Source: Bacteroidales bacterium (lineage in GTDB: Bacteria > Bacteroidota > Bacteroidia > Bacteroidales > ML635J-15). Taken from it: a stretch of 16,113 nt of DNA. The first letter of the stretch is position 1. Every line of letters starts with the position of its first letter. Below the pieces are notes generated by a model. That model was given only the letters and a program-made list of their open reading frames with translations. It was not told the origin of the DNA and did no database searches. The stretch lies in the NCBI GenBank assembly GCA_007130555.1, contig SLSH01000392.1:1-16113 (forward strand), written 5' to 3'. Shown here in pieces: positions 1 to 7,079 of the stretch. Both the position numbers and the translations under genes were made by a program.

Positions 1-64
1 GTAACTAATCAGTGTGTAAATTATAAATATTTTTTTAGTTCACGCTACGCTGTATCTTAGAATT

Positions 65-388
65 GAATAATGAACAAGGAGCAAGGATTTTTGATTTAAG
101 AAGTATTGCATATTATACTAAACCGCTAACAAGATAATGAAATGCATATTGTTAGCATGGTTTGGTTAATGCCGACTGGCTATCAATCTTAATATAAAAA
201 CGTAGTGAATTTTTGCGAAAGGAGAGTGCAAAGCTGAACAACACTTGCCTTGAGCTTGTTGAAAGGTTGTTCAAGCTTTGCCGAGCCAAGCAAAAATAAC
301 AGAAGGTAATTATATTAAGCAACTTGATAGCAAGTCGGTATTCGTAAAAAATCAAAAATCGTTATTTGTTAATCTTTATTCATTATTC
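65..388. repeat. Long imperfect nested palindrome
   Basis: Five arm pairs nest around a centre near base 254. They are 65-74 with 379-388 (10 bp, perfect), 86-97 with 349-360 (12 bp, perfect), 168-197 with 310-342 (about 28 matches plus a 3-base length difference), 209-216 with 290-297 (8 bp, perfect) and 228-242 with 266-281 (15 bp with one bulged base). The loop is 243-265. The consistent nesting means the region could fold as one long hairpin in RNA or extrude as a cruciform in DNA. The left arm carries an extra piece, about 98-167, that forms its own hairpin. Confidence 0.75.
120..163. repeat. Side hairpin in the left palindrome arm
   Basis: Bases 125-132 (GCTAACAA) pair perfectly with 149-156 (TTGTTAGC). 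After a two-base bulge (157-158), 120-124 (AAACC) pair with 159-163 (GGTTT). This hairpin sits in the part of the left arm that has no counterpart on the right, so it may be an insertion into an older palindrome. The TAACAA...TTGTTA ends recall integron attC sites, but the GTTRRRY core is absent and no integrase or cassette is seen. Confidence 0.5.
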
Positions 389-426
389 TGTTTTTCCCTT
401 TGATGCAAGACTTCGATATTTACTAA

Positions 427-543
427 AATCTGACACTGTAAGTGTCAAAGATTAATAACCCGTAACAAGCGCAGCGTCGGTACGGGTAGAAAGAAAACAC
501 ACTACTCGTTTTGGCGGGAAATTTGCCTTTTTTTGCAAATTTC
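427..543. repeat. Three consecutive short hairpins
   Basis: Three independent inverted repeats follow one another. In 427-453, TGACACT (431-437) pairs with AGTGTCA (441-447) across a 3-base loop, and AATC/GATT extend the stem past a two-base bulge. In 458-487, ACCCGTA pairs with TACGGGT across a 16-base loop. In 518-543, GAAATTTGC pairs with GCAAATTTC across a loop rich in T. They lie between the large palindrome and the right terminal repeat. They could be parts of the repeat element or transcript ends; none has the usual terminator form of a GC-rich stem followed by a T run. Confidence 0.5.
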
Positions 544-622
544 GTGACAAAACATAAAAAATTAGTATCTTTATCTTTGATTCTGATTAGTTACGAATTT
601 TTTAATATTTTATATTTATTTT

Positions 623-653
623 TTTGTTATTGTTATATTTTTTGATATATTTG
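623..653 (+). promoter_or_regulatory. Bacteroidota-type promoter of the T9SS cargo gene
   Basis: TTTG at 623-626 is followed after exactly 19 bases by TATATTTG at 646-653, matching the Bacteroidota -33 TTTG and -7 TAnnTTTG consensus. Transcription should start near 657-660, giving a leader of about 50 bases before the ATG at 712. The promoter lies just outside the terminal repeat ending at 594. A second -7-like box (TATCTTTG, 572-579) lies inside the element but has no matching -33. Confidence 0.65.
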
Positions 654-711
654 CTTTCTATAAAACTGATAATTATTTTTATAGAAATTAAACCCTTTCA
701 AACTTTAAAAG

Positions 712-1428
712 ATGAAAACAACTAGGTTTAAATCAGGCAAATTTTTCTTATTTATTGTTTTATCCTTATTTTTATTTTCAAAAGACCTATATTGTCAGAC
801 ATTTACCAAAATTACTTTTACGGAAGATTTTATCGGCGATACTTCCTGGACAGTAAATAATATTTCTTTTGAGTTAAAAACAGACTGGGTAGAATTTAAC
901 GACGGATATTTGTATTTCGGAGGGAGCTTAAAAACTTCGTTTGAAAATTTTAATTATCCTATTGACAGTATTGTTATGGATATTGCAAATTTTTGTATTG
1001 ACTGTTTCGATATTGTTTTATATAAATCAGGGCAAAATCCTGTATGGGTTTCTACATCAATCGGTTTATCAATACAATCAATTATAAATCCATGGATAAC
1101 AAATCCCGATTCTTTAGTAATGATAACCGCAGAGGGAGGTATCAGAACTCAAAAAATCTATTATGACGACTCAACGGAAAGATTTGAATTAAATACCAAA
1201 GAAAAAAGCATTTTTTATCCAAATCCGGCAAAAAATGAGATTTATTTTTCAAATTATGGAGATAAACAAATACAAGAAATTAAAATTTATAACAGCGTCG
1301 GACAATTATTATTAAAAGACAACTATCCCGGAACAAAATTGGATATTTCAACCCTTGCAAACGGGATTTATATTATCAAAAGCACAATTGATGATAAAAC
1401 AATAACGGATAAATTGCTTAAAAAATAA
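712..1428 (+). CDS. Secreted protein with T9SS type A sorting domain
   Basis: This 238-residue protein is probably carried across the inner membrane by Sec and across the outer membrane by the type IX secretion system. It starts with a positively charged region and hydrophobic core typical of a signal peptide (residues 1-29, ending LYCQ). The C-terminal part from about residue 166 (FYPNPAKNEIYF, then a segment like IKIYNSVGQLL, then DISTLANGIYIIK, ending in lysines) is a clear type A sorting domain, which is cleaved on export. The central 135 or so residues are rich in aromatic and acidic residues and contain FCIDCFD; I do not recognise the fold. It could be a small carbohydrate-binding or adhesin-like domain, but this is a guess. 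It appears to be a single-gene unit: it has its own promoter, and the next gene has a separate -7 box. Confidence 0.85.
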   Translation: MKTTRFKSGKFFLFIVLSLFLFSKDLYCQTFTKITFTEDFIGDTSWTVNNISFELKTDWVEFNDGYLYFGGSLKTSFENFNYPIDSIVMDIANFCIDCFDIVLYKSGQNPVWVSTSIGLSIQSIINPWITNPDSLVMITAEGGIRTQKIYYDDSTERFELNTKEKSIFYPNPAKNEIYFSNYGDKQIQEIKIYNSVGQLLLKDNYPGTKLDISTLANGIYIIKSTIDDKTITDKLLKK

Positions 1429-1481
1429 TAATTGCAAATAAGTCTGCCATTTTTTACAATCCAAATATTTAAAATACATTT

Positions 1482-1511
1482 ATAAATCTTATCTTTGCAA
1501 ATAAGATTTAT
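1482..1511. promoter_or_regulatory. 11-bp palindrome covering the -7 box and start codon
   Basis: ATAAATCTTAT (1482-1492) is the perfect reverse complement of ATAAGATTTAT (1501-1511), with an 8-base spacer. The dyad contains a -7 box TATCTTTG (1490-1497), and its right arm ends inside the ATG of the DUF58 gene (1510-1512). Only a weak -33 (TTTA, 1468-1471) is seen. Because transcription should start near 1501, only the right arm would be in the mRNA, so the symmetry would act at DNA level, as an operator. It could also be a chance AT-rich dyad. Confidence 0.4.
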
Positions 1512-2436
1512 GGAAAAGTTAAAAGACATAGAATATTTCCCCGAATTTGATAATCTGGAATTTATTGCAAAGCAGGTTGTAGAGGGATTTATAACCGGAC
1601 TGCATAAAAGTCCGTTTCACGGATTTTCTGTAGAATTTGCCGAACATCGCTTATACAATAAAGGAGAGAGTACAAAACATATAGACTGGAAATTATATGC
1701 ACGAACCGAAAAATTATTTGTAAAAAGATATGAGGAAGAAACAAATTTAAGAGGTCAGCTGGTAATTGATGTCAGTTCTTCGATGTTGTTCCCGCAAGAT
1801 AATGAACGATATAACAAATTATTTTTTTCGGTTTATTGTGCTTCCGCATTGGCATATCTTCTAAGAAGACAAAGAGATGCCGTAGGATTAAGCTGTTTTG
1901 ACAATAATATTAAATTTCATGCCAATGCCAAGTTGTCAGCAGTACATATACAAGTGATTTATAATGAATTACGGAAATATTTGGATGTAAAAAATGTCGG
2001 TTTACAAAAAAGAACCAATACTGCCGAAACATTACATAATCTTGCCGAAATTATCCCCAAAAGGTCTTTGGTAATGATTTTCAGCGATATGTTTACTCAG
2101 GAAGACGAAGAGAACGAAAGTCTTTTTTCCGCATTACAACATTTAAAATATAACAAGCATGAGGTAATTCTTTTTCATGTAACTGACAAAAAACATGAAC
2201 TTGATTTTGCTTTTTCAAACAGACCATACAAATTTATTGACCTCGAAACAAACAGTCAAATTAAACTAAATCCAAACGAAATCAGAGAAGTTTATGTTGA
2301 AAAGGCAAAATCATTCAGTAAAGAATTAAATCTGAAATGCGGACAATACGGAATAGATATTATTGAAGCTGATATAAATAACAGATTTTATGATGTACTC
2401 TATTCTTACCTTATTAAAAGGGCAAAGTTAGGATAG
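1510..2436 (+). CDS. DUF58 domain-containing protein (VWA-like)
   Basis: This 308-residue soluble protein belongs to the DUF58 family. The family signature is residues 47-92: HRLYNKGESTKHIDWKLYAR, then RYEEETNLRGQLVIDVSSSM. The DxSxS of a MIDAS-like metal site is D87, S89, S91, and a later SDMF fits the last acidic position of a von Willebrand A-like fold. There is no signal peptide or membrane segment. DUF58 proteins usually sit beside a MoxR AAA ATPase and Bat proteins and are thought to help in metal-dependent assembly or envelope stress; here no such partner is next to it. I chose the ATG at 1510 because the in-frame TTG at 1495 falls within the -7 box. The 3' end overlaps convergent folC by 9 bases. 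The family assignment is firm; the cellular role is not. Confidence 0.88.
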   Translation: MEKLKDIEYFPEFDNLEFIAKQVVEGFITGLHKSPFHGFSVEFAEHRLYNKGESTKHIDWKLYARTEKLFVKRYEEETNLRGQLVIDVSSSMLFPQDNERYNKLFFSVYCASALAYLLRRQRDAVGLSCFDNNIKFHANAKLSAVHIQVIYNELRKYLDVKNVGLQKRTNTAETLHNLAEIIPKRSLVMIFSDMFTQEDEENESLFSALQHLKYNKHEVILFHVTDKKHELDFAFSNRPYKFIDLETNSQIKLNPNEIREVYVEKAKSFSKELNLKCGQYGIDIIEADINNRFYDVLYSYLIKRAKLG

Positions 2437-3726
2437 GGATAATTGCTTTTTTTCTAAAAATTCCCCTACAACAAAAGTGCTTCCGCCAACAAAAATCATA
2501 TCATTTTTTTTTAGATTGGTTTTTGCAGTATTATAAGCTTCTTCAATATTAGCAAAAGAATTTCCTTTAAGATTGAATTTTTCGGCTTCATTTTTTAATA
2601 TCTCTGACTTTAAAGCCCTTGGTATATTTGCCTGAGTAAAATAATAAATTGCATTTTCGGGAAAAACCTGCAGAATATCCCGAATATTTTTATCATTTAC
2701 AAAACCCATCACAATGTGTAATTTACTGTATTTCAACTCTTTAATCTGTTTTATAACAATTTCTAATCCTTCTTTATTATGAGCCGTATCGCATATTACC
2801 AGCGGTTTTGTTGATATCGTTTCCCATCGTCCCCTGAAATCTGTATTTTTAATTACATTTTCAAATCCTTTTACAACAGAGCTGTTTGTAATTTTTCCGA
2901 ATATGGTTTTCAATTTTATTAATGCCAAAAGGGCGGTACGGAAATTTTTTTCCTGATATTTCCCTTTCAGGTCGGGCTTGCATTTATAATCCGATTTATC
3001 AGGTTTGTATTGGCAGTACATCATATTGCCATTATATTTCAGGTTAATTTTTTTATCTGCAAATAAAATTTCCGATTTTTTTTCGGATGCGGATTTTATA
3101 AAAACCTTTTTTGTTATTTCATTTGTTTCGCCAATAATTACCGGAATATTACTTTTAATTATTCCTGCTTTTTCTTGTGCAATTTTTTCCAGATTATCTC
3201 CCAAAAAATAAGTATGGTCTAATCCGATATTTGTGATAACCGATAATAAGGGAGTAATTATATTTGTTGAATCAAGTCTTCCTCCCATTCCTACTTCAAT
3301 AATTGCGACATCAACTTTTTGTTGTTTAAAATATTCAAAAGCAAGAGCTACGGACATTTCGAAGAATGAGGGTTTGATTTTTTTTATAATTTCATAATTT
3401 GAATTTATAAAATCGCAGACAAAATTTTTGCTTATTTTTTTTCCGTTTATTTTAATTCTTTCTCTGTAATCAATTAAATGAGGGGAGGTGTACAGACCTG
3501 TTTTATATCCGGACTCCCTGAAGACAGACGCAAGTATGTGTGCAACCGAACCTTTCCCGTTTGTTCCGGCAATATGGATTGATTTAAAATATTTATGCGG
3601 TTGTTTAAAATATTCGTCTAATAAAACCGTGTTTTTCAGGTCTGCCTTATAAGCTGCTTTGCCTTGCCTTTGGTACATCGGCAGGCTATTATACATAAAA
3701 TTTATAACTTCGTTATAATTCATCAT
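2428..3726 (-). CDS. folC: Bifunctional folylpolyglutamate/dihydrofolate synthase FolC
   Basis: FolC adds glutamate to dihydropteroate and to reduced folates in the cytoplasm, using ATP and a Mur-ligase fold. The 432 residues match the usual length. The P-loop GTNGKGS is at residues 54-60, followed by LYTSPHLIDYRERI, the EVGMGGRLDSTNI segment, the ITNIGLDHTYFLG and EKAGIIK motifs, and DTAHNKEG in the C-terminal ligase domain. Bacterial FolC commonly has both activities; the sequence alone does not separate them. The start ATGATG overlaps the stop of the upstream exported-protein gene as ATGA (3726-3723), which suggests translational coupling. The last 9 bases overlap the convergent DUF58 gene. 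The tetrahydropteroyl-polyglutamates it makes feed one-carbon reactions, including that of PurH encoded nearby. Confidence 0.95.
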   Translation of the reverse strand: MMNYNEVINFMYNSLPMYQRQGKAAYKADLKNTVLLDEYFKQPHKYFKSIHIAGTNGKGSVAHILASVFRESGYKTGLYTSPHLIDYRERIKINGKKISKNFVCDFINSNYEIIKKIKPSFFEMSVALAFEYFKQQKVDVAIIEVGMGGRLDSTNIITPLLSVITNIGLDHTYFLGDNLEKIAQEKAGIIKSNIPVIIGETNEITKKVFIKSASEKKSEILFADKKINLKYNGNMMYCQYKPDKSDYKCKPDLKGKYQEKNFRTALLALIKLKTIFGKITNSSVVKGFENVIKNTDFRGRWETISTKPLVICDTAHNKEGLEIVIKQIKELKYSKLHIVMGFVNDKNIRDILQVFPENAIYYFTQANIPRALKSEILKNEAEKFNLKGNSFANIEEAYNTAKTNLKKNDMIFVGGSTFVVGEFLEKKQLSLS

Positions 3727-4583
3727 CTTCTTGAGAATGCTCTCAGATCACTTCTTAAAAATGCCGCCGGATTGCGATTACTTACACTATGAGAATCATA
3801 ATAATAAAGATTCCCTTCATTTGTATCCATAATTATTTTAATACACAAAGATAAATCTCTATCCGGTGAATTCGGAGTAATCATGTGTAAAAAAACCGCA
3901 TTGGGATCGGATTTATTAATTAGTTCTTCAATTTTTTCTTTTGTACTAAATATAAAATTATGAGTATATATGTTTTTAAACGAAGATCTGTTTCTTATAT
4001 CTGAATCGAGTTCATCCCTTAAAACATAAAAAGTTTTTGACCGAAGATTATCGGATTTTTTCAAATAAAAATTAGCAATATTGTTTTCGTTCAAATCGGG
4101 ATTATCTTTACATATTTGTATGTGTTTTTGAATAAATTTAATAAACAGTCCTAATTTATACTCATAATCGCTTTTATCGTCTCCGTGGTAACATAAAGGA
4201 ACGGCACATAAGCTTGGCATATCATTAATAGTTTTTGCATTACCTCCGATTGTTAACACCAAAAAATCAAACAAATCTTCTTTTCTGTCATTTTCAAACT
4301 GAAATTGATTTATTACCAAAAAAGACTTTGATTTATCATGTCTTTTATTATGAAAATCCGATTCATAGATAAATTCATAAGGAGTAATTGTCCAAAATTT
4401 TTCGGCAACTTCCTGCATAACTAAATTGTACAATGATAATTTTGCATTTTTTAAAACTATATATGTTGTGGAATTTAAAAACTGTTGAATTTCCGACTGA
4501 CTTGCAATAGGGATTTTTTTTTGCGAAAATCCCGGAATCATTAAAAAAGCTAATAATAATATCAATAATATTTTTTTCATCAT
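3723..4583 (-). CDS. Exported protein of unknown function
   Basis: The start at 4583 gives 286 residues beginning MMKKILLILLLAFLMIPGFSQ, a classic signal peptide with probable cleavage near residue 20. An upstream in-frame ATG at 4619 would add 12 residues but would overlap the preceding gene by 35 bases and place hydrophilic residues before the signal, so I prefer 4583. The mature part has no membrane segment. It contains EKFWTITPYEFIYESDF near its start, a glycine-containing hydrophobic strand (DFLVLTIGGNAK), two cysteines in LCAVPLCYHG, and a C-terminal part with NLYYYDSHSV. No catalytic motif is recognised. It lies one base after the stop of another exported protein and overlaps folC, so the three form one operon. 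The lack of a lipobox suggests a periplasmic or secreted protein. Confidence 0.7.
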   Translation of the reverse strand: MMKKILLILLLAFLMIPGFSQKKIPIASQSEIQQFLNSTTYIVLKNAKLSLYNLVMQEVAEKFWTITPYEFIYESDFHNKRHDKSKSFLVINQFQFENDRKEDLFDFLVLTIGGNAKTINDMPSLCAVPLCYHGDDKSDYEYKLGLFIKFIQKHIQICKDNPDLNENNIANFYLKKSDNLRSKTFYVLRDELDSDIRNRSSFKNIYTHNFIFSTKEKIEELINKSDPNAVFLHMITPNSPDRDLSLCIKIIMDTNEGNLYYYDSHSVSNRNPAAFLRSDLRAFSRR

Positions 4584-4584
4584 T

Positions 4585-5250
4585 TTAATTTTTAGGTAAA
4601 TATAAAGGATTTTTTTCATTATATCGTTTTATGTAAAAAAACAGAAGTCTGCTTTGCTTTCGTTTTCTAAGATTATTAAATTCTTCGAATAATTCCGGTT
4701 CTCTTTTAAGAATAAATTTTGTGTTTTCAATATTAAAATCCAGGACTTTTCCGATTTCAAAATCAATCAAAAACTGTACAACTTCGTCTTTATAGCGAAT
4801 ATCTGCACTTCCGGAATAATAAAACGGGTCATTAAAAGGTCTGTGATAATAATCATAATATACTCTGATAATTGCAACAAAATGAGATACACTTCCGATA
4901 TACGGGATAAGATTAAATTTTTCAGCCCAGTATATATATGGTTTTCCGTTTTTAGAATATCCCCATACATTTTTAATATCGGTTTCTGTTAATATTCCGT
5001 AATCATCATAATAGCTGATGCTTTTTTGTTTTTCTAATAAATCAAAAAAATCTGTATCTCCGTATCGGGGCGAGATTAAAGATTCAAAACGAACAGGAGA
5101 ATTTTGTAAAAAATCATTATAACTTAGGTATATGCCGTCTTTAAATCTGTAACCTATAGAATGAGGAACAGATTCGGTTGTATTTATTTGTGAATTAACA
5201 TAATTACAACAAGCCACTAAACATAATATTATTGTAAAATATATCTTCAT
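4585..5250 (-). CDS. Exported protein of unknown function, first gene of folC unit
   Basis: This 221-residue protein begins MKIYFTIILCLVACCNYVNSQ, a signal peptide; the cysteines at about residues 14-15 (VACCN) could form a poor lipobox, so a lipoprotein is possible but not favoured. The mature part is rich in tyrosine and aspartate. It contains GYRFKDGIYLSYNDFLQNSP and then YSKNGKPYIYWAEKFNLIPYIG, a pattern I associate with uncharacterised Bacteroidota exported proteins. No catalytic motif is visible. The ATG at 5250 is the first in frame. Its stop is separated by one base from the ATG of the next exported protein, so the two are probably translated together and may act together. No convincing -33/-7 pair was found in the 169-base gap to purH. 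Confidence 0.7.
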   Translation of the reverse strand: MKIYFTIILCLVACCNYVNSQINTTESVPHSIGYRFKDGIYLSYNDFLQNSPVRFESLISPRYGDTDFFDLLEKQKSISYYDDYGILTETDIKNVWGYSKNGKPYIYWAEKFNLIPYIGSVSHFVAIIRVYYDYYHRPFNDPFYYSGSADIRYKDEVVQFLIDFEIGKVLDFNIENTKFILKREPELFEEFNNLRKRKQSRLLFFYIKRYNEKNPLYLPKN

Positions 5251-5385
5251 CCGTTAATATTAAATTTTTTGTAAAAATATTGTTTTTAGTAAAATATAAA
5301 TCATAATAACTCAAAAATCATTCCGTCTGTTAATAAATATTTGTAATAAAACTGTTTAAATAAGAGAATTAAAAATCAAAATATT

Positions 5386-5393
5386 TATTTTTG
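5386..5393 (+). promoter_or_regulatory. -7 box of purH promoter
   Basis: TATTTTTG at 5386-5393 matches TAnnTTTG and lies 26 bases before the purH ATG, so the leader would be about 20 bases. The expected -33 position (about 5363-5366) reads AGAG and is not a match, so this is a weak prediction. No purine riboswitch-like or other structured leader fits in the space. Confidence 0.35.
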
Positions 5394-5419
5394 TCATTAA
5401 ATAAAATATTAAACATATT

Positions 5420-6940
5420 ATGCAAAAACAAATTAAAACAGCACTGATATCGGTTTATCATAAAGACGGATTAGAGCCGATTGTAAAAAGTTTAAATAAG
5501 CTCGGAGTTAAAATATATTCAACCGGAGGGACTCATGAATTTATAGAAAAGCTTAAAATTGAAGCAATCAAACTTGAAGATTTAACAGGATATCCCTCTG
5601 TTTTTGGAGGAAGGGTAAAATCCTTACATCCGAAAATTTTCGGGGGAATATTGTCCGTCAGAGATAATAATGAACATCAGAAAGAAGTAAAAAAATATGA
5701 AATTCCTCAAATAGATTTAGTGATTGTTGATTTATATCCGTTTGAAGATACGATAAAAAAAGAACAAGACGAGTCGGAAATAATAGAACAAATTGATATA
5801 GGAGGTATTTCTCTTATCAGAGCGGCTGCAAAAAATTACCGCGATGTACTTGTTGTTGCACATAGAAATCAATATAATCAGTTGTACAGTTTACTTGAGG
5901 AAGATAATGGCTTTACAAGTATTGAAATCCGCAAAGAATTTGCAAAATCTGCATTTGCCATAAGTTCCGGATATGATTCCGCCATTTTTAACTGGTTTGA
6001 TAATTATAATTTTTCCGAATTAAGAGTTTCCGAAAGCATAAGAACAAAATTAAAATACGGAGAAAATCCTCATCAAAATGCATATTATTTTGGGGATTTA
6101 AGTGATATTTTTGACCAATTGCACGGGAAAGAACTCTCTTACAACAACTTGCTTGATATTGATGCTGCAATTAATCTGATGAATGATTTTAAATCAACAA
6201 CAAGTTTTGCCATCATCAAACACAATAATGCCTGCGGATTTGCTTCCCGCACAAATCTTATAGATGCGTGGAAAGACGCATTGTCTGCCGACCCTGTTTC
6301 TGCTTTCGGAGGGATAATTATTACCAATGCAATTATAGACCATGAAACAGCTTCGGAAATAAATAAAATTTTCTTTGAAATTATTATTGCTACCGATTAT
6401 ACCGCAGATGCTTTTGATATTTTATCACAGAAAAAAAACAGGATTATACTAAAACAAAAACCCGCGAAACTATCAGATGTAAATTTTAGAACAAGTCTGA
6501 ACGGAATATTGGTTCAGGGGAGAGACAACAAACAAGAGGAAGAAAAGGATTTAAAAACAGTAACTAAGCAAAGTCCTACAAAACAGGAGATACAAGACCT
6601 GATTTTTGCAAATAAATTAGTTAAACACACAAAATCAAATGCAATTGTTCTAGTAAAAAATCTTCAATTACTTGGTAGCGGAACAGGGCAAACTTCACGT
6701 GTTGATGCATTAAAACAAGCTATTGCAAAAGCACATAATTTTGGGTTTGACTTAAAAGGTGCCGTAATGGCTTCTGATGCATTTTTTCCGTTTAACGATT
6801 CTGTAGAAATCGCTCATAAAGAGGGAATATCTGCAATAATTCAGCCCGGAGGTTCTATAAGAGACGATGAGTCAATAAATTATTGCAATGATAACAATTT
6901 GGCTATGATTTTTACCGGAGCCAGACATTTTAAGCATTAA
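5420..6940 (+). CDS. purH: PurH, AICAR transformylase / IMP cyclohydrolase
   Basis: PurH does the last two steps of IMP synthesis: formyl transfer from 10-formyl-tetrahydrofolate to AICAR, then ring closure. The 506 residues fit the bacterial family. The N-terminal MGS-like cyclohydrolase domain shows ALISVYHKDGL, STGGT, GRVKSLHPKIFGG (K67) and VDLYPFEDTI. The C-terminal transformylase domain shows LKYGENPHQNA, KHNNACG with the catalytic-type K267-H268 pair, SGTGQTSRVDA, SDAFFPFNDSVE, QPGGSIRD and the family end FTGARHFKH. The usual KHNNPCG has A for P at 271, which does not touch the catalytic pair. It seems to be transcribed alone, with divergent exported-protein genes upstream and mreB 139 bases downstream. 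Confidence 0.97.
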   Translation: MQKQIKTALISVYHKDGLEPIVKSLNKLGVKIYSTGGTHEFIEKLKIEAIKLEDLTGYPSVFGGRVKSLHPKIFGGILSVRDNNEHQKEVKKYEIPQIDLVIVDLYPFEDTIKKEQDESEIIEQIDIGGISLIRAAAKNYRDVLVVAHRNQYNQLYSLLEEDNGFTSIEIRKEFAKSAFAISSGYDSAIFNWFDNYNFSELRVSESIRTKLKYGENPHQNAYYFGDLSDIFDQLHGKELSYNNLLDIDAAINLMNDFKSTTSFAIIKHNNACGFASRTNLIDAWKDALSADPVSAFGGIIITNAIIDHETASEINKIFFEIIIATDYTADAFDILSQKKNRIILKQKPAKLSDVNFRTSLNGILVQGRDNKQEEEKDLKTVTKQSPTKQEIQDLIFANKLVKHTKSNAIVLVKNLQLLGSGTGQTSRVDALKQAIAKAHNFGFDLKGAVMASDAFFPFNDSVEIAHKEGISAIIQPGGSIRDDESINYCNDNNLAMIFTGARHFKH

Positions 6941-6947
6941 GAGAGCA

Positions 6948-6965
6948 AAATAAAAGGTTTTATTT
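6948..6965. terminator. Possible weak AT-only hairpin after purH
   Basis: AAATAAAA (6948-6955) is the reverse complement of TTTTATTT (6958-6965) with GG between. The stem is entirely A-T and the loop is too tight to close fully, so this is at best a weak terminator. It is the only inverted repeat noticed in the 139-base gap before mreB. Confidence 0.2.
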
Positions 6966-7042
6966 AATCCGGATATTGTTTTGTCTGCGAAACTTTTGTA
7001 AATAATTTTTGTGAAAAAATATTATTTCTATTTTATATTTTA

Positions 7043-7050
7043 TATTTTTG
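7043..7050 (+). promoter_or_regulatory. Candidate -7 box of the mreB operon
   Basis: TATTTTTG at 7043-7050 fits TAnnTTTG, 29 bases before the mreB start, but has no TTTG at the right distance. An alternative is TTTG at 6980-6983, then 19 bases, then TAATTTTTG at 7003-7011, which has one base too many within the -7 box. The gap after purH makes a promoter here likely; which one is used is unclear. Confidence 0.35.
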
Positions 7051-7079
7051 TATTCTTAAAAATCTAATAATATCTTAAT

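Larger units (their letters stand above)
1..594. repeat. Repeat-like element with 12-bp perfect terminal inverted repeats
   Basis: Bases 1-12 (GTAACTAATCAG) are the exact reverse complement of bases 583-594 (CTGATTAGTTAC). Between them is a dense set of nested and side-by-side inverted repeats and no credible gene. Base composition is patchier and locally more GC-rich than the AT-rich DNA after 595. The arrangement resembles a MITE-like or other non-autonomous palindromic element. The window starts at the first base of the terminal repeat, so the repeat may extend further left, and any target-site duplication cannot be seen. A short core at 248-266 (starting CCTTGAGCTTGTTG) looks like intergenic repeats common in environmental bacterial genomes; that comparison is from memory. 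No transposase is visible. Confidence 0.55.

Noticed and set aside
120..163. Integron attC-like site
   Set aside because: The ends TAACAA/TTGTTA are suggestive, but the GTTRRRY core and extrahelical-base pattern were not found and there is no integrase or cassette array.
152..355. 67-codon open frame on the minus strand inside the palindromic element
   Set aside because: It lies wholly within the nested inverted repeats, has no recognisable domain and has the look of a chance frame in a repeat (LARQSLNNLSTSSRQ-like).
1495..1509. TTG start giving five extra residues on the DUF58 protein
   Set aside because: The TTG is part of the -7 box TATCTTTG; the ATG at 1510 fits better.
4584..4619. Longer N-terminus for the exported protein before folC
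   Set aside because: It would overlap the upstream gene by 35 bases and put charged residues ahead of a complete signal peptide.
5251..5419. Riboswitch upstream of purH or the exported-protein genes
   Set aside because: The gap is AT-rich without stable stems or conserved purine/folate riboswitch cores, and the predicted purH leader is only about 20 bases.
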